A stretch of DNA of 6,584 nt from JAGTVB01 sp049282355 (lineage in GTDB: Bacteria > Pseudomonadota > Gammaproteobacteria > HK1): assembly GCA_049282355.1 (NCBI GenBank), contig JBAPTW010000252.1, forward strand, positions 1-6,584, written 5' to 3'. The notes under the pieces were generated by a model. That model was given only the letters and a program-made list of their open reading frames with translations, was not told where the DNA came from and searched no databases. Position numbers and translations under genes: made by a program. Positions 5,590 to 6,584 of this stretch are shown here, one piece after another (within the stretch, counting starts at the first letter, position 1; every line of letters starts with the position of its first letter).

Positions 5590-5626
5590 TACGATCAACT
5601 ATTTGCAACTTGTTGCAACCATCGTA
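5590..5626. promoter_or_regulatory. Operator-like repeats upstream of the antitoxin gene
   Basis: TTGCAACTTGTTGCAA (5603-5618) contains two palindromic TTGCAA sites one helical turn apart. It is framed by the wider inverted pair TACGAT (5590-5595) and ATCGTA (5621-5626). It sits just upstream of the antitoxin Shine-Dalgarno on the minus strand, where RHH antitoxins bind as cooperating dimers. No clear -35/-10 pair was found, so the promoter is presumed rather than shown. Confidence 0.62.
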
Positions 5627-5825
5627 GCTTAAAGGTGAGACGTCAGCAAGCAACCACTCTGCGAGTGTGCGCCGCGAGTTTCTCAGTTGCTGATCACGTT
5701 TTGCTAGATTCTGAGTGAACTCGGCGTGTTGCCAAGGCTGGGATAGGGCTTAGGTGATTTCCGAGAGGCAATGTCCCCTGTGATTAGGTAGAATTTCACT
5801 CTCAATTTAGCTACCGAGTACGACC
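5627..5825. other. Junction between toxin-antitoxin operator and transposase start; should contain the IS left end
   Basis: No gene is seen. The insertion sequence must begin somewhere here, most likely in the 5740-5800 stretch (related words TTAGGTGATTT near 5751 and GTGATTAGGT near 5780), but with the right end missing I cannot pair terminal inverted repeats or see a target duplication. TAGAAT (5789-5794) could be a -10 box, without a good -35. Confidence 0.35.
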
Positions 5826-6584
5826 ATGCTATCGACGACCGAAGCGAGTGCTCCCGTTTTGCACGCCTCTCAAATCGAAGATCTAAAACTGGCCAGCTCG
5901 AAAATGACCGCGGCTCGACGGCGCGCCTTTCAGGCGGCGATGACGTTAAAATATTGCCGTGGCAGTGCCCGCCAAGCGGAGCGAGTGTTTGGCTGGAACC
6001 GCGACACCGTTGAACTGGGTTTACATGAACAGCGCACGGGCGTGATTTGCCAGGGGGCGCAAGCAGCCTTCTGCGCAAGTCGGCTCTGGGAAGAGCAATA
6101 CCCGGAGGCAGCCCAAGCGCTGTGGGCGTTGGCCGAAGCCCACGGGCAACAGGACCCGACCTTCCGCACGGTGCTCTCCTACACGCGGCTCACCGCTGCC
6201 GAGGCCTTGAAGCAGTTGCGTGCCCAAGGGTTCCCCGAAGAGCAGTTGCCTTCGCCCAGCACGATGGCGGAAGTGTTGAATCGCAACGGGTACCGCCTGC
6301 GTAAGGTGGTCAAGGCCAAGCCCCAAAAAAACTCCCGGAAACAGATGCCATCTTTGCCAACCTCGCCGAAAAGGACGGCAAGCCCATCACGGGAACAGAC
6401 CCCAACGAGACGGCTCAGGTCAAGCGCCTGAGCATAGATTGCAAAGCCACGGTGAAGATTGGCGAGTACGCGCGCGGGGGAAAAACCCGTGGCGACCACC
6501 GGGCCGCCGACCATGATATGGGCTGTGAAGAAAAATACGTCCCGTTCGGGCTAGTGGATGAGGACAGCGCACGGTTACACCTGA
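5826..6584 (+). CDS. ISAzo13-family DDE transposase, partial, with a -1 frameshift
   Basis: Transposase of an ISAzo13-type insertion sequence. The N-terminal part matches the family in order: SSKMTAARRRAFQAAMTLKY, RQAERVFGWNRDTVELGLHE, HGQQDPTFRTVLSYTRLTA, then LPSPSTMAEVLNRNGYRLRK and VVKAKPQK. In the starting frame the protein then loses similarity and stops at 6431. In the -1 frame, beginning LPETDAIFANLAEKDGK, the family sequence resumes through RLSIDCKATVKIGEYARGGK, with the likely first catalytic Asp in SIDCK, and AADHDMGCEEKYVPFG, open to the window edge. The junction is an A-AAA-AAC heptamer. Either frameshifting is used to make the full enzyme or this copy is broken. Start ATG 5826 has only a weak ribosome binding site. 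The right end of the element is outside the window. Confidence 0.88.
6326..6332 (+). other. A-AAA-AAC slippery heptamer in the transposase gene
   Basis: The codons CAA AAA AAC at 6324-6332 give the canonical X-XXY-YYZ slippery form A-AAA-AAC within a run of seven A (6325-6331). A -1 slip continues as AAA CTC CCG GAA, exactly the frame in which transposase similarity resumes. A one-base change in the A run of this copy, or transcriptional slippage on the run, would give the same picture. Confidence 0.65.

Overview
The window looks like the backbone of a low-copy, iteron-type plasmid from a proteobacterium, flanked by accessory debris. The evidence is an array of direct repeats (iterons) with a consensus DnaA box next to a replication-initiator-like gene, a two-gene ParA-type partition operon with its own repeat array, and a ParE-type toxin-antitoxin pair. 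The protein families fit Beta-, Gammaproteobacteria or Acidithiobacillia, but nothing seen fixes the genus. By eye, the base composition is mosaic: umuC, parAB and the transposase are GC-rich, while the rep gene, the origin and the partition repeats are richer in AT.

Layout. 1-1145, plus strand: a decayed umuC (translesion DNA polymerase V catalytic subunit) that lacks its N-terminal quarter, has a net internal deletion and is frameshifted twice. 1146-1490: a replication origin with an AT-rich segment, five near-identical iterons, two tandem DnaA-box-like sites and two diverged iterons, the last of which lies inside the 3' end of rep. 1467-2552, minus: the probable initiator gene. 2553-3223: no convincing gene, but one strong 26-bp dyad near the rep promoter region and a cluster of small hairpins. 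3224-4288, minus: a parA and a small ribbon-helix-helix-like partner, joined at TAAATG. 4289-4480: the upstream region of parA, carrying five 10-bp palindromic motifs at exactly 29-bp steps, probably both centromere and operator. 4481-5020: no convincing gene, but a good minus-strand intrinsic terminator. 5021-5577, minus: overlapping CopG/RHH antitoxin and ParE toxin genes with an upstream dyad. 5826-6584, plus: an ISAzo13-type transposase that runs off the window and is readable only through a -1 frameshift at an A-AAA-AAC heptamer.

The parts fit together as a plasmid maintenance unit: Rep plus iterons for replication, ParA/RHH plus the 29-bp array for segregation, and the toxin-antitoxin pair for post-segregational killing. 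The broken umuC and the insertion sequence at the two sides suggest a backbone eroded or bordered by mobile DNA. The most unusual parts are the precisely spaced 29-bp array, the iteron arrangement downstream of and into rep, and an initiator that I could not place in a named family.
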